A DNA stretch of 24,122 nt. It comes from an uncultured Acidimicrobiia bacterium (GTDB taxonomy: Bacteria > Actinomycetota > Acidimicrobiia > Spongiisociales > Spongiisociaceae). The number at the start of each line of letters is the position of its first letter. Position 1 is the stretch's first letter. The notes under the pieces are model-generated. The model searched no databases. It had not been told where the DNA came from and saw only the letters and a list, made by a program, of their open reading frames with translations. Positions 7,379 to 15,959 of this stretch are shown in pieces. The translations under genes and the position numbers were made by a program. Where the stretch lies: positions 1 through 24,122 of the forward strand of contig CALCCX010000212.1 in assembly GCA_937900165.1 (NCBI GenBank). Direction: 5' to 3'.

Positions 7379-8410
7379 TCAGGGACGACTCGACGACACC
7401 AGCACGCTGTGAAGCAGTTCGAATTCCTCGAGACACTTGCCAGAACCGATAACCACAGACTGCAACGGACGATCGGTGGTCACAATCGGCATACCGGTCT
7501 CGTATGCGAGTCTGTGGTCCAGCCCTCGCAGCAGCGCGCCACCGCCGGTAATGACGATTCCGTGCTCCATGATGTCGGCTGCCAACTCAGGTGGGGTTTT
7601 GTCCAGCGTGTATTTCACGGCGTCCACGACCGACTGGACCGGTTCCTCGACAGCTTCTCGAATCTCAGGGCTCGAAAGCACGACCGTCTTGGGCAGGCCC
7701 GATATCAGGTCGCGACCGCGGACTTCGGCGCTGGGTTCCTCCGGATATGGGAAGCCTGATCCAATTGCCATCTTGATCTGTTCGGCCGTTCGTTCACCGA
7801 GCAGCAAGTTGTACTCCTTCTTGACCCAGTCAATGATCGCCTCGTCCAGTTCGTCTCCACCCACCCGAACACTCCTGGACACGACGATGCCGCCCAAAGA
7901 AATGACCGCGACCTCCGTCGTTCCGCCCCCGATGTCCACAATCATCGATCCGGCCGGTTCGTGCACCGGCATACCGGACCCAATGGCGGCGGCCATGGGC
8001 TCTTCAATGGTATAAGCCCGTCTGGCACCCGCGTGATAGGCAGCTTCTTCCACCGCCCGGCGCTCGACGCCGGTGATCCCCGACGGTACGCAGATGACGA
8101 TACGAGGCTTGGCCCACCTTCGTCTGTGGACTTTTTGAATGAAGTACCGCAGCATCTTTTCGGTGATGTCGAAATCGGCGATGACACCGTCACGAAGGGG
8201 CCTGATCGCTCTGATGTTCGAAGGGGTCCGGCCAATCATCCGTTTGGCCTCCATCCCGACCGCCAGAGCCTGGTTGGTCTCCGTATTGATGGCGACAACC
8301 GAGGGCTCATTGAGAATGATGCCGCGGTTGCGGACGAATACAAGTGTGTTGGCGGTCCCTAGATCTACGGCCATGTCCTGGCCAGCAAAGGAAAAGGGGC
8401 TGTCAGCCAT
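7379..8410 (-). CDS. mreB: Rod shape-determining protein MreB (actin homologue)
   Basis: Bacterial actin that forms membrane-bound filaments and positions the wall-elongation complex. The 343 residues match the usual length. The phosphate-1 motif AVDLGTANT (residues 14-22), the connecting motif around CVPSGITGVERRA, the phosphate-2 motif DIGGGTTEVAVISL and the adenosine motif ITGGGALLRGL are all present. The ATG at 8410 is preceded by GGGGTAGGA; an internal ATG at 8374 (MAVDLG) is a weaker alternative. It lies 97 nt downstream of ndk, and an 11-bp tandem repeat sits 14-35 bp before the start codon. It heads the mreB-mreC-mreD-PBP2-rodA set. Confidence 0.97.
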   Translation of the reverse strand: MADSPFSFAGQDMAVDLGTANTLVFVRNRGIILNEPSVVAINTETNQALAVGMEAKRMIGRTPSNIRAIRPLRDGVIADFDITEKMLRYFIQKVHRRRWAKPRIVICVPSGITGVERRAVEEAAYHAGARRAYTIEEPMAAAIGSGMPVHEPAGSMIVDIGGGTTEVAVISLGGIVVSRSVRVGGDELDEAIIDWVKKEYNLLLGERTAEQIKMAIGSGFPYPEEPSAEVRGRDLISGLPKTVVLSSPEIREAVEEPVQSVVDAVKYTLDKTPPELAADIMEHGIVITGGGALLRGLDHRLAYETGMPIVTTDRPLQSVVIGSGKCLEEFELLHSVLVSSSRP

Positions 8411-8423
8411 TCCTACCCCGAGG

Positions 8424-8445
8424 GTTGATTACGCGTTGATTACGC
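8424..8445. repeat. Perfect 11-bp tandem direct repeat upstream of mreB
   Basis: GTTGATTACGC occurs twice with no spacer (8424-8434 and 8435-8445). On the gene strand this is GCGTAATCAAC twice. The copies sit 14-35 bp upstream of the mreB ATG. The 11-bp period is close to one helical turn, so both copies would face the same side of DNA, as in operators bound by two protein subunits. A simple slippage duplication is the alternative. Confidence 0.75.
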
Positions 8446-8507
8446 AGGGTCGAGTCTAGTTGGATCCGCGCCGATAGCCAGACGAGTTCCGAAATCGCCG
8501 CGGTCGT

Positions 8508-8912
8508 TCATGAAAACCAGATTTCCAGCTCACGAGCGGCACTGTCCACAGAATCGCTCCCATGGACCAGATTTTCCTGAACTTCGGTCGCATGATCGCC
8601 TCGGATCGACCCTGGGGCTGCCTCGGCGGGATCCGTGACCCCGATCGTCGCCCTCGCCGCCGAGACCGCCGATTCACCGGACCATTCCATCGCCATTACG
8701 GGGCCAGAGGTGATGAAGTCCAAGAGGGAACCGTAGAACGGTTTCCCATCGTGCTCCGCGTAGTGGCGGGCGGCGAGTTCCTCACTCGGTGTCAACAGCC
8801 TGGCCTGTTCCAGACGAAACCCCTTGCGTTCAAATCGAGAAATGACTTCGCCGATCAGTCCGCGTCTCACGCCATCCGGCTTCACCATGATGAATGTCGT
8901 CTCTGATGCCAT
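8508..8912 (-). CDS. ndk: Nucleoside diphosphate kinase
   Basis: Transfers the gamma-phosphate from ATP to nucleoside diphosphates by a phospho-histidine intermediate, balancing NTP and dNTP pools. It has 134 residues, as usual. The N-terminal TTFIMVKPDGVRRGLIGE and the active-site segment NLVHGSDS with catalytic His117 are clear. The segment before it reads RGDHATEVQEN rather than the commoner RGDFA...GRN form, a variation I treat as harmless. The ATG at 8912 is preceded by AAGGGA at about 9 nt. A TAGGAT element at 8945-8950 could be the -10 of its promoter, but I see no good -35. Confidence 0.96.
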   Translation of the reverse strand: MASETTFIMVKPDGVRRGLIGEVISRFERKGFRLEQARLLTPSEELAARHYAEHDGKPFYGSLLDFITSGPVMAMEWSGESAVSAARATIGVTDPAEAAPGSIRGDHATEVQENLVHGSDSVDSAARELEIWFS

Positions 8913-8998
8913 CTGGCCAATCCCTTGTTCGATGTCGGCGCTGGATCCTACCGGTGCCTGCTCGATGGGAAAAAGTCTCGGACGATCCGTTCCGCGTC

Positions 8999-9025
8999 CC
9001 TGAGCCGGCGGACACCGGAGTCAGG
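8999..9025 (-). other. Stem-loop at the end of folC
   Basis: On the minus strand CCTGA...TCAGG encloses a second CCGG/CCGG pairing, forming a nested hairpin that includes the folC stop codon. No U-run follows directly; a T5 stretch comes about 20 nt later. It may slow decay or partly terminate between folC and ndk, but it is not a classical Rho-independent terminator. Confidence 0.3.
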
Positions 9026-10325
9026 TGAGCGACATCAATCGGGGACGCGCCTCACCTATCACGTAGAGAGATCCCGTCACGAGAAGGGCGCCGTCGCGCT
9101 CAGTGATCGCCAGTGCCTCTGCTACGGCTTGGCCGACTACGGGTACCACGATCACCTCGTCCGCTTCGGTGAGGACCCTGCGGACAGAATCAGCGAGCAG
9201 CTGCGGGTCGGTGGCGCGCGGAGAGTCCGCTGCGGTCACGATTGCCGTTCCTATGAGGCCATCCAGATGAGCCAACATGGCGGTCACGTCCTTGTCGTCC
9301 AGTATCCCGATTACCAGATTCCAGCGGTAGTCGGCGAACTCCTCCACGATGGTCTCGGCCAGCGCGCGCATAGCCTGCTCGTTGTGCGCCCCGTCAACCA
9401 GCACCAGCGGATCGCGACCGATGACCTCGATCCGCCCAGGGGAACGAACATCAGCCACACCTTCGCGAACCGCTTCCTCTGACAGGGGCCGCCCAAAGAT
9501 CTCCTCCGCCGCGACCACTCCAACAGCCAAATTGGTCACCTGGTGTCGGCCGTATAGAGGCAGAGCGATGCCTGAGTACCTTTCGTGGACTCCCTGGACG
9601 TCGGTGAGATGTCCACCCACCCCGGCGAGATCCTCGACCACCGAAAAGTCACGATCGATGGCGCGCCACTGTGCTGAGACTTCCTTCGCTCGTTCGCCCG
9701 CCATCTTGGCCACCACGTCAGGGACGTCCCCAGTCACCAAAGTTGCCCCTGGCTTGACAATCGCCAGCTTCTCCTCGGCGATCGATTCGATCGTGGTGCC
9801 GAGATACTCGGTGTGATCGATCGCAACCGAAGTAAGCACTGCGACCTCCGCGTCCGCAGCGTTGGTAGCGTCGAGACGGCCACCAAGCCCGACCTCCACG
9901 ACCCCTATATCGACGGCGTTGGTTGCGAAAAAGGCGAAGGCACCGGCGGCCGACAACTCAAAGTAGGTGGCCCGCTCACCGGTGCGTTGTTCGAGCAGGT
10001 CGACGAAGGGTGCGACGTCCGCAATTGCACCCGCAAACGCGTCCCGGCTCGCCACCTCACCAGCAATGGCAAAACGCTCCTCGATGTGTTCGAGGTGGGG
10101 AGAAGTGAACGTTCCGACCTTGAGGCCGTGGGCAGTCAGGATCGAGGTGACGATTCTGGCGACGGTCGTCTTGCCGTTCGTCCCGGTGACATGGACGATC
10201 GCCATCGAATCCTGCGGCCGACCCATTAGATCCAAGAGTTCTCGAATTCGGCTCAAGCCTGGCCGCACGCCGAGTCCTACATGGGCGTCCAGATACTCGA
10301 CCGCATCCTCGTAGGTTTCGATCAT
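9021..10325 (-). CDS. folC: Folylpolyglutamate synthase / dihydrofolate synthase
   Basis: Mur-ligase-family enzyme that adds glutamate to dihydropteroate and/or tetrahydrofolate using ATP, keeping folates in the cell. It has 434 residues. The P-loop GTNGKTT is at 48-54, followed by FTSPHLEHIEER. VGLGGRLDATN and the conserved TSVAIDHTEYLG and EKLAIVKPG segments are present, as is the C-terminal DGAHNEQAM. The ATG overlaps the valS stop by 4 nt (ATGA) with no strong ribosome site, which suggests coupling to valS. The valS-folC pair is common in Gram-positive bacteria. Whether it carries both activities cannot be told from sequence. Confidence 0.95.
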   Translation of the reverse strand: MIETYEDAVEYLDAHVGLGVRPGLSRIRELLDLMGRPQDSMAIVHVTGTNGKTTVARIVTSILTAHGLKVGTFTSPHLEHIEERFAIAGEVASRDAFAGAIADVAPFVDLLEQRTGERATYFELSAAGAFAFFATNAVDIGVVEVGLGGRLDATNAADAEVAVLTSVAIDHTEYLGTTIESIAEEKLAIVKPGATLVTGDVPDVVAKMAGERAKEVSAQWRAIDRDFSVVEDLAGVGGHLTDVQGVHERYSGIALPLYGRHQVTNLAVGVVAAEEIFGRPLSEEAVREGVADVRSPGRIEVIGRDPLVLVDGAHNEQAMRALAETIVEEFADYRWNLVIGILDDKDVTAMLAHLDGLIGTAIVTAADSPRATDPQLLADSVRRVLTEADEVIVVPVVGQAVAEALAITERDGALLVTGSLYVIGEARPRLMSLT

Positions 10326-12922
10326 TCGCCGAGGTCTGTGAGTTGGGCGTTCAAGCGATCGAGGATCGATCTCGCTTCCGCGGCCTTTGCCTCTTCTTTC
10401 GCCACAACATCGGGGGGAGCCTTGCTACGGAAAGTGGAGTTGCCGAGCTTGGCCTCCGCCTTGCTCAAATCCACTTTGGTGGCGTCTATGCGTTTGGTCA
10501 CCCGCTCGCGTTCCGCCGCGAGGTCGACCAGACCTTCTAATGCTACGAAGACCTGGACTGGTCCTGCCACCACCCGCGAGTATCCAAGAGCCGAGTCCCG
10601 GGTCCCCTCCTGGATGACCGCCGAGGCCAAGGATTCGAGCTGCTTGTGCCACCAGGGTTCAACTACTCCATTTGGGTCGTCAAGGATTGGCGCCAGGGGT
10701 TGACGAGGCGAGATGGCGTGGTCAGACCGGAAGCGGCGGATACCGGAAACGAGTTCTTGGAGCGTGTCGATGTTGGGGGGAGCCTCGATCGTGGCTGGTT
10801 GGGGCCAGTCGGCGGTGATCAGCAAACCGTCGCCGACCAGGTGGGACCAAAGCTCTTCCGTAACGAAGGGAATGGCCGGATGGAAGTACTTGAGGATGTC
10901 CCTCAGCACTACTCCAAGGGTCGCCCGTGTATTGACGGCCACCGCTCCATCACCTTGTAGAGAAGGTTTGGCCATTTCCAGATACCAGTCGAACACTTCT
11001 GACCAGGCGAATGAGTAGAGCACCGAAAATGCATCCGAGAACCGATACTCTTCCATCAGCCCATCCACCTCGATCCCCACTTGGGCCAGCCGCGACAGGA
11101 TCCATCGATCCTCTGGACTCGGATCGTCTGGATATCCCCCCGTGGGAGGCGTATCGCCGACATTCAGGTACTGGCGGGCGAAGCGCACCGCGTTCCAAAG
11201 CTTGTTTCCGAACCGGCGCGCCGCATCTACCCACTCTTCGTTGAACGGAACATCGTGGCCGGGCGCGGCCGCCTGGAGCAGACTGAGCCGCACGGCGTCT
11301 GTGCCAAAGGCCTCGGCCAGTGCGAGCGGATCGACGGCGTTTCCTCGGGATTTGGACATCTTCGAGCCGTCGGGGGCCCGCACCAGACCGTGGATCACCA
11401 CGTCTGCGAACGGCACCTCGCCCGTGAACCGCAGGCCCATCATCATCATCCTGGCCACCCAGAAAAAGATGATGTCGAAACCGGTCACAAGGACGTCTGT
11501 CGGATAGAAACGGTCCAGGTCTTCGGTCTCCTCGGGCCAACCGAGCGTTGAAAACGGCCACAGGCCACTGGAGAACCAGGTGTCCAGCACGTCCTCGTCC
11601 ACCCGGAAGGCCGAGCCGCCACACTTCTCGCACTCGGTGGGTGGCTGGGCGGCCACCACAACCTGGTCGTCGGCCTCGCAGTAATACGCGGGAATCCTAT
11701 GCCCCCACCACAATTGGCGGCTCACGCACCAGTCGCGCAGGTTTTCCATCCAATGGAAGTAGTTCTTCTCCCATCGCTGCGGAATGAAACGGGTCCTGCC
11801 TTCCTCGACCGCAGCAATGGCCGGGCCGACCAGCTCGGCGACTTTCACGAACCATTGGGTGGACAGCAACGGCTCCACTACTTGGCCACTCCTGGAACAG
11901 TGCCCGACGCTGTGCCGGTGAGGCTCCACCTTCACCAAGTAGCCACCGGCCTCCAGTGCATCCCTGACAGCGGAGCGAGCAACGAAACGATCCAGCCCGG
12001 CAAAGTCGCCCGCCGCGTCGGTCATCGCTGCGTCCTCTCCGATGACTGCAATGGCCTCGAGGCCTGCTCGCTGACCTATTTCGTAGTCCAGCGGATCGTG
12101 GGCAGGTGTCACCTTGACGGCCCCAGTTCCGAAATCCATCTGGACCGCAGAGTCCGCCACAATTGGGATCTCTCGCTCCATCAGCGGCAGTAGCAGCTTC
12201 GAACCGATCAGATGCTGGTACCGCTCGTCGTCGGGATGTACCGCCACAGCGGTGTCACCGAGCATGGTCTCTGTCCTGGTGGTCGCCACCGTGATCGAGT
12301 CACCGCCATCGACAAGCGGGTACGCGATGTATACGAGCTCACCGTCGACGTCCTTGTAGTCGACCTCGATCTCGGACAGGGCGGTCTGCAGGCCTGGCGA
12401 CCAATTGATCATGCGATGCCCGCGGTAGATCAAACCGTCTTCATACAGTTGGATGAACACGGCCTGAACCGCCTCCGACAGGCCGTCGTCGAGCGTGAAA
12501 CGCTCCCTCGACCAGTCACAGGAGAACCCCAAGGTGCGCATCTGGGCGTTGATGCGTCCACCGGACTTTGCCTTCCATTGCCAGACCTGTTCGACGAACC
12601 GGTCCCTTCCCATCTCGTGACGGTCAAGGCCTTCGGCCACCAAGTCCTGCTCGACCACCATCTGTGTGGCGATGCCGGCGTGATCCATGCCAGGCACCCA
12701 CAGCGCCGCGTACCCCTGCATGCGGCGACGGCGGATGATCACATCTTGGATCGACAGATCGAGGGCATGGCCCAGATGAAGAACCCCTGTCACGTTTGGT
12801 GGTGGGATGACAATCGTAAATGGGTCCCCACCGGGATTTACTTCAGGCCGGAAAGACCCGGACGACTCCCAGACGTCATACCAGCGGTGTTCGACCGCCT
12901 TCGGATCGTAGGTGGATTCCAT
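10322..12922 (-). CDS. valS: Valyl-tRNA synthetase
   Basis: Class I aminoacyl-tRNA synthetase charging tRNA-Val, with an editing domain that removes mischarged Thr. It has 866 residues, normal for the family. The HIGH motif appears as HLGH (49-52) after PPPNVTG, and KMSKS is exact at 521-525 followed by RGNAVDP. The editing domain contains TVATTRTETMLGD (211-223). The Cys pair CEKCGG (431-436) is present, and the C-terminus ends in the Arg/Lys-rich coiled-coil arm starting near LVDLAAERERV. The ATG at 12922 has AAAGG 6 nt upstream. I looked for a T-box leader in the short upstream region and saw none. Confidence 0.98.
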   Translation of the reverse strand: MESTYDPKAVEHRWYDVWESSGSFRPEVNPGGDPFTIVIPPPNVTGVLHLGHALDLSIQDVIIRRRRMQGYAALWVPGMDHAGIATQMVVEQDLVAEGLDRHEMGRDRFVEQVWQWKAKSGGRINAQMRTLGFSCDWSRERFTLDDGLSEAVQAVFIQLYEDGLIYRGHRMINWSPGLQTALSEIEVDYKDVDGELVYIAYPLVDGGDSITVATTRTETMLGDTAVAVHPDDERYQHLIGSKLLLPLMEREIPIVADSAVQMDFGTGAVKVTPAHDPLDYEIGQRAGLEAIAVIGEDAAMTDAAGDFAGLDRFVARSAVRDALEAGGYLVKVEPHRHSVGHCSRSGQVVEPLLSTQWFVKVAELVGPAIAAVEEGRTRFIPQRWEKNYFHWMENLRDWCVSRQLWWGHRIPAYYCEADDQVVVAAQPPTECEKCGGSAFRVDEDVLDTWFSSGLWPFSTLGWPEETEDLDRFYPTDVLVTGFDIIFFWVARMMMMGLRFTGEVPFADVVIHGLVRAPDGSKMSKSRGNAVDPLALAEAFGTDAVRLSLLQAAAPGHDVPFNEEWVDAARRFGNKLWNAVRFARQYLNVGDTPPTGGYPDDPSPEDRWILSRLAQVGIEVDGLMEEYRFSDAFSVLYSFAWSEVFDWYLEMAKPSLQGDGAVAVNTRATLGVVLRDILKYFHPAIPFVTEELWSHLVGDGLLITADWPQPATIEAPPNIDTLQELVSGIRRFRSDHAISPRQPLAPILDDPNGVVEPWWHKQLESLASAVIQEGTRDSALGYSRVVAGPVQVFVALEGLVDLAAERERVTKRIDATKVDLSKAEAKLGNSTFRSKAPPDVVAKEEAKAAEARSILDRLNAQLTDLGE

Positions 12923-12979
12923 AACGACCTTTGTTAGTCAGTGGAGCCGATGCCGGTATCCGGCGGCGGCAGATTACCA

Positions 12980-13007
12980 AGCGGGCGAGTACAGGGGCGA
13001 GCCCGCT
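12980..13007. other. Inverted repeat between the Thr-rich gene and valS
   Basis: AGCGGGC at 12980-12986 pairs with GCCCGCT at 13001-13007 around a 14-nt loop. It lies just after the stop of the Thr-rich protein gene and before valS. No U-run follows on the minus strand, so a terminator function is only a possibility. Confidence 0.3.
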
Positions 13008-13015
13008 GCCTTCTT

Positions 13016-13897
13016 CTAGCCCGCCCTCGCTGCAACGAACGCCTTTACGGCTCCGACGATGGTCAAGAGACCTGCGATGGCAAAGCCCGCGACCAGCAAT
13101 GGAGCATCCTCGTTGGCCACTCCGTCGATGATGTCGCCGGGCGATGGAAGTGCCACTCGCTCGGCGCCGGCTTGATCAGGATCTTGGCCGCTACCCGAAC
13201 CATCGACTGAGTTGTCGGCCGCCGGTGTCTGGGTACTGGTAGTAGTGGTTGTGGTCGGCTCGGCTTCAACCACAAGCCCGTCGTCCACCTCGCCTGGAGT
13301 CGTGGTGGTGGTCTCGACGTCCGGCGGATCTGGCGCGACGGACGTCGAGGTGACCTCTGGCTCACCGGCCGGCGTGGTGGTGGGTGCCACCGATGTAGAT
13401 GTGGTGGCAGTGGTCGGTGGGGTTCTACGGGCCACAGTGGTCGTCGTGCTGGTGGGAGCCGGCGGGAGACTCGTCGTGGTCGTGGTGGTAGCAGGCGGAG
13501 GTTCGGGTTGGGTGGTCGGCGGGGGTTGGACAACCGTGGTTGTGGTCGTGGTGCCGGCTGTGGTGGTTGTTGTGGTGTTGGCGCTCGTCGTGGTAGTGGT
13601 GATCAGGCTGGTGGTAGTGGTCGTCGCGGCGGTTGTCGTGGTGACGCCGGTCGTTGTCGTCGAAGGCTCGATGGTCGTGGTAGTGCTAGACGGGCGGCTG
13701 TGATGGGGATGGCCAGGAGGATCACTTGGCGAGGTTGTATGGGTAATCACCGTCTCGGCCACCGCTACGTCACCGCAAGCCGGCTGATCCGAACACGCAG
13801 CAGCCGAGGCTGCCCCAACCCCTAACGCCAACGAGGCCGCTCCAACCAGAACCAAGGCCGTCGCGGCCCCTATCGCCCTGCGGATGTCGAGAGACAT
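13016..13897 (-). CDS. Secreted Thr-rich stalk protein with C-terminal membrane anchor (unknown function)
   Basis: I do not recognise a family. The 293-residue product has a clear signal peptide (RR at 6-7, hydrophobic core about 10-30, ASAAA end) and two close cysteines (35, 41). A long Thr/Pro/Ser region (about 71-222) with many runs of 4-6 Thr follows, then an acidic Gly/Ser/Asp segment and a membrane helix at about 265-290 ending in AARAG. This is the layout of a surface-anchored mucin-like stalk, a likely target for O-mannosylation in actinobacteria. There is no LPXTG motif. The ATG at 13897 is supported by GAAGGGAAG about 9 nt upstream; the open frame continues upstream without a better start. 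It sits between clpX and valS with gaps of 171 and 93 nt, so it is probably an independent unit. The repeats make it prone to length variation. Confidence 0.85.
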   Translation of the reverse strand: MSLDIRRAIGAATALVLVGAASLALGVGAASAAACSDQPACGDVAVAETVITHTTSPSDPPGHPHHSRPSSTTTTIEPSTTTTGVTTTTAATTTTTSLITTTTTSANTTTTTTAGTTTTTTVVQPPPTTQPEPPPATTTTTTSLPPAPTSTTTTVARRTPPTTATTSTSVAPTTTPAGEPEVTSTSVAPDPPDVETTTTTPGEVDDGLVVEAEPTTTTTTSTQTPAADNSVDGSGSGQDPDQAGAERVALPSPGDIIDGVANEDAPLLVAGFAIAGLLTIVGAVKAFVAARAG

Positions 13898-13931
13898 TCC
13901 GCACTTCCCTTCTCGCCAGTTCAGATCCAGC

Positions 13932-13937
13932 ACTATA
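13932..13937 (-). promoter_or_regulatory. Possible -10 element for the Thr-rich protein gene
   Basis: The minus strand reads TATAGT about 35 nt before the start codon at 13897, a good match to the -10 consensus. I do not find a convincing -35 at 16-18 nt. Transcription would start near 13925. Confidence 0.35.
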
Positions 13938-14068
13938 TCCCCTGGCCCGGTCGGGCAGAGTACAACGCCGAAATCACAAGCATGGAATTTTCGAGCAGCT
14001 ACTACCAAGATGTGCCCAAATATGGGTCTGGCGACCTAGGTGAGTCACTCCCGGAACAGGTGTTTTGG

Positions 14069-15334
14069 TCAGGCTGATCGTTCTTGTGGCTCGTCGAGCT
14101 CGTGGAGCGGGATGAGGGTGGGGTTCACGTTCGAAGACACTGCGTCCTCGTCGATCACCACACGTCCGATGTCGGAGCGCGATGGCAGCTCGTACATGGT
14201 GTCCAGCAGCACTTCTTCCATGATGGCCCGCAAACCCCTTGCCCCTGTCCCCCGCAACATCGCCTGGCTTGCGATCGCGGTGAGTGCCTCCTCGGTGAAG
14301 GCCAACTCGACACCATCGAGCTCGAAGATGCGCGAATACTGTTTGACCAGAGCATTCTTGGGCTGTTCGAGAATCTCGATCAAGGCATCGAGCTCGAGAT
14401 CATTGACGGTGGCCACTACCGGAAGTCGTCCGATGAACTCCGGAATCAACCCATATTTCATCAAGTCTTCCGGTAGGACCTTGGCCAGCATTTCGCCGGG
14501 ACGACTCTCTTCTCTCTGCCGAACGTCGGCCCCGAACCCGACCGCCCTGTTCCCGACGCGTTTGCCGATCACGTCCTCTAGGCCGGCGAACGCTCCCCCG
14601 CAGATGAACAGCACGTTACTGGTATCGATCTGAATGAATTCTTGATGGGGGTGTTTGCGGCCGCCTTGCGGCGGGACCGACGCAACGGTTCCTTCGAGGA
14701 TCTTGAGCAGGGCTTGTTGCACGCCCTCACCGGAAACATCCCTGGTGATGGAGGGATTCTCGGCTTTACGGGCGATCTTGTCGATCTCATCGATGTAGAC
14801 AATGCCTTGCTCTGCCCGTTTGACGTCGTAGTCGGCAGCCTGAATCAGTTTCAACAGAATGTTCTCGACGTCCTCGCCAACGTACCCTGCTTCGGTCAAA
14901 GCGGTTGCATCCGCGATGGCAAACGGAACGTTCAACTGCCTCGCCAGCGTCTGGGCCAGCAATGTCTTGCCGCAGCCGGTCGGACCGACCATCAAGATAT
15001 TCGATTTGGCCAACTCGATCTCGTCTCGGCGGGCTTGCCCCGCCCTCACCCGCTTGTAATGGTTGTAGACAGCGACAGACAGAACCCTTTTCGCCCGGTT
15101 CTGGCCGATGACGTAGTCGTCGAGAAAGGCCAGGATATCTGCCGGTTTCGGGAGTTCGGAAAATTCGAGCTCTTCGGTGGTGGAGAACTCCTCCTCGATG
15201 ATCTCGTTGCAGAGATCAATGCACTCGTCGCATATATAGACCCCAGGGCCCGCTATGAGTTTCTTGACCTGTTTCTGCGATTTGCCGCAGAAACTGCATT
15301 TCAGAAGGTCGCCGCCCTCACCGAACTTTGGCAC
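14069..15334 (-). CDS. clpX: ATP-dependent Clp protease ATP-binding subunit ClpX
   Basis: AAA+ unfoldase that feeds substrates to ClpP. It has 421 residues, as usual. The N-terminal zinc-binding domain has Cys13, Cys16, Cys35 and Cys38. Walker A is GPTGCGKT (117-124), Walker B IVYIDEID (178-185), the pore loop GYVGED (150-155) and the RKH loop GRKHPH (225-230). The ClpP-docking loop is VGF (265-267) where E. coli has IGF; related variants such as LGF occur in actinobacteria. The start is GTG at 15334 with GAAGGG about 8 nt upstream, one base after the clpP stop (TGA-G-GTG). Translation is therefore probably coupled to clpP. Confidence 0.98.
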   Translation of the reverse strand: MPKFGEGGDLLKCSFCGKSQKQVKKLIAGPGVYICDECIDLCNEIIEEEFSTTEELEFSELPKPADILAFLDDYVIGQNRAKRVLSVAVYNHYKRVRAGQARRDEIELAKSNILMVGPTGCGKTLLAQTLARQLNVPFAIADATALTEAGYVGEDVENILLKLIQAADYDVKRAEQGIVYIDEIDKIARKAENPSITRDVSGEGVQQALLKILEGTVASVPPQGGRKHPHQEFIQIDTSNVLFICGGAFAGLEDVIGKRVGNRAVGFGADVRQREESRPGEMLAKVLPEDLMKYGLIPEFIGRLPVVATVNDLELDALIEILEQPKNALVKQYSRIFELDGVELAFTEEALTAIASQAMLRGTGARGLRAIMEEVLLDTMYELPSRSDIGRVVIDEDAVSSNVNPTLIPLHELDEPQERSA

Positions 15335-15335
15335 C

Positions 15336-15959
15336 TCAGGACCCTTCGCCCGTCACCGCCGCTAGCTCTCGGCGGCTCAGAATTTCGTCTATGGCGCCAT
15401 AGTCTTTTGCTTCTTCCGCCAGCATCCAAAAATCTCGGTCGGTATCGGAAGCGACCTTCTCGACGGTCTGACCGGTGTGTTCGGCCAGAATCTGGTTCAG
15501 TTGCTCACGCATCTGGAGGATGAGCTTCGCCTGAATCTCGATATCGGTTGCCTGGCCTTGGGCCCCACCGTGCGGCTGATGGAGCATCACCCTGGCGTGA
15601 GGAAGAGCGAACCGCTTGCCCTTGGCTCCCCCGGCCAAGATGACGGCAGCCGCAGACGCAGCCATACCCATGCACACCGTGTTCACCTCGGGCTTGATGT
15701 ACTGCATCGTGTCGTAGACAGCGAACAAGCTGGTGATCGAACCGCCGGGAGAGTTGATGTAGAGGAATATGTCCTTGTCTGCATCTTCGGACTCGAGATG
15801 CAGCATCTGGGCCATGATCAGGTTGGCGACCGGATCGTCAATCGGCGTGCCCAGGAAAATGATTCTGTCCTTGAGCAATCGCGAGTAGATGTCAAACGCC
15901 CGCTCACCACGGCTCGTCGTCTCAACGACAGTCGGGACCAGGTAGTTCTCAGCTCGCAT
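15336..15959 (-). CDS. clpP: ATP-dependent Clp protease proteolytic subunit ClpP
   Basis: Serine protease that forms the barrel of ClpXP. It has 207 residues. The catalytic triad is visible as Ser102 (MAASAAAV), His127 (MLHQPHGG) and Asp176 (TDRDFWM), and the substrate strand YINSPGGS is present at 68-74. The ATG at 15959 is favoured over one 23 codons upstream because AAGGGGGAA lies just before it and the extra residues would overlap tig further. It overlaps the tig 3' end by 11 nt. Many actinobacteria carry two tandem clpP genes here and only one is present, which is discussed as a finding. Confidence 0.97.
   Translation of the reverse strand: MRAENYLVPTVVETTSRGERAFDIYSRLLKDRIIFLGTPIDDPVANLIMAQMLHLESEDADKDIFLYINSPGGSITSLFAVYDTMQYIKPEVNTVCMGMAASAAAVILAGGAKGKRFALPHARVMLHQPHGGAQGQATDIEIQAKLILQMREQLNQILAEHTGQTVEKVASDTDRDFWMLAEEAKDYGAIDEILSRRELAAVTGEGS

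Noticed and set aside
12212..12937. Long plus-strand frame over the 5' part of valS
   Set aside because: Antisense to a clear valyl-tRNA synthetase with HIGH and editing motifs; no independent support.
12923..13015. T-box riboswitch before valS
   Set aside because: Only about 90 nt are available, with no T-box core sequence and no antiterminator-like pair.
13212..13703. Plus-strand open frame made mostly of Val/Gly repeats
   Set aside because: It is the antisense of the Thr-rich stalk protein; ACC/ACG runs read as GTG/GGT on the other strand. The minus-strand frame has the signal peptide, ribosome site and anchor.
14534..14542. ClpX docking loop VGF instead of IGF as an anomaly
   Set aside because: Conservative replacements at the first position, such as LGF, are known in actinobacterial ClpX, so this is noted in the gene entry only.
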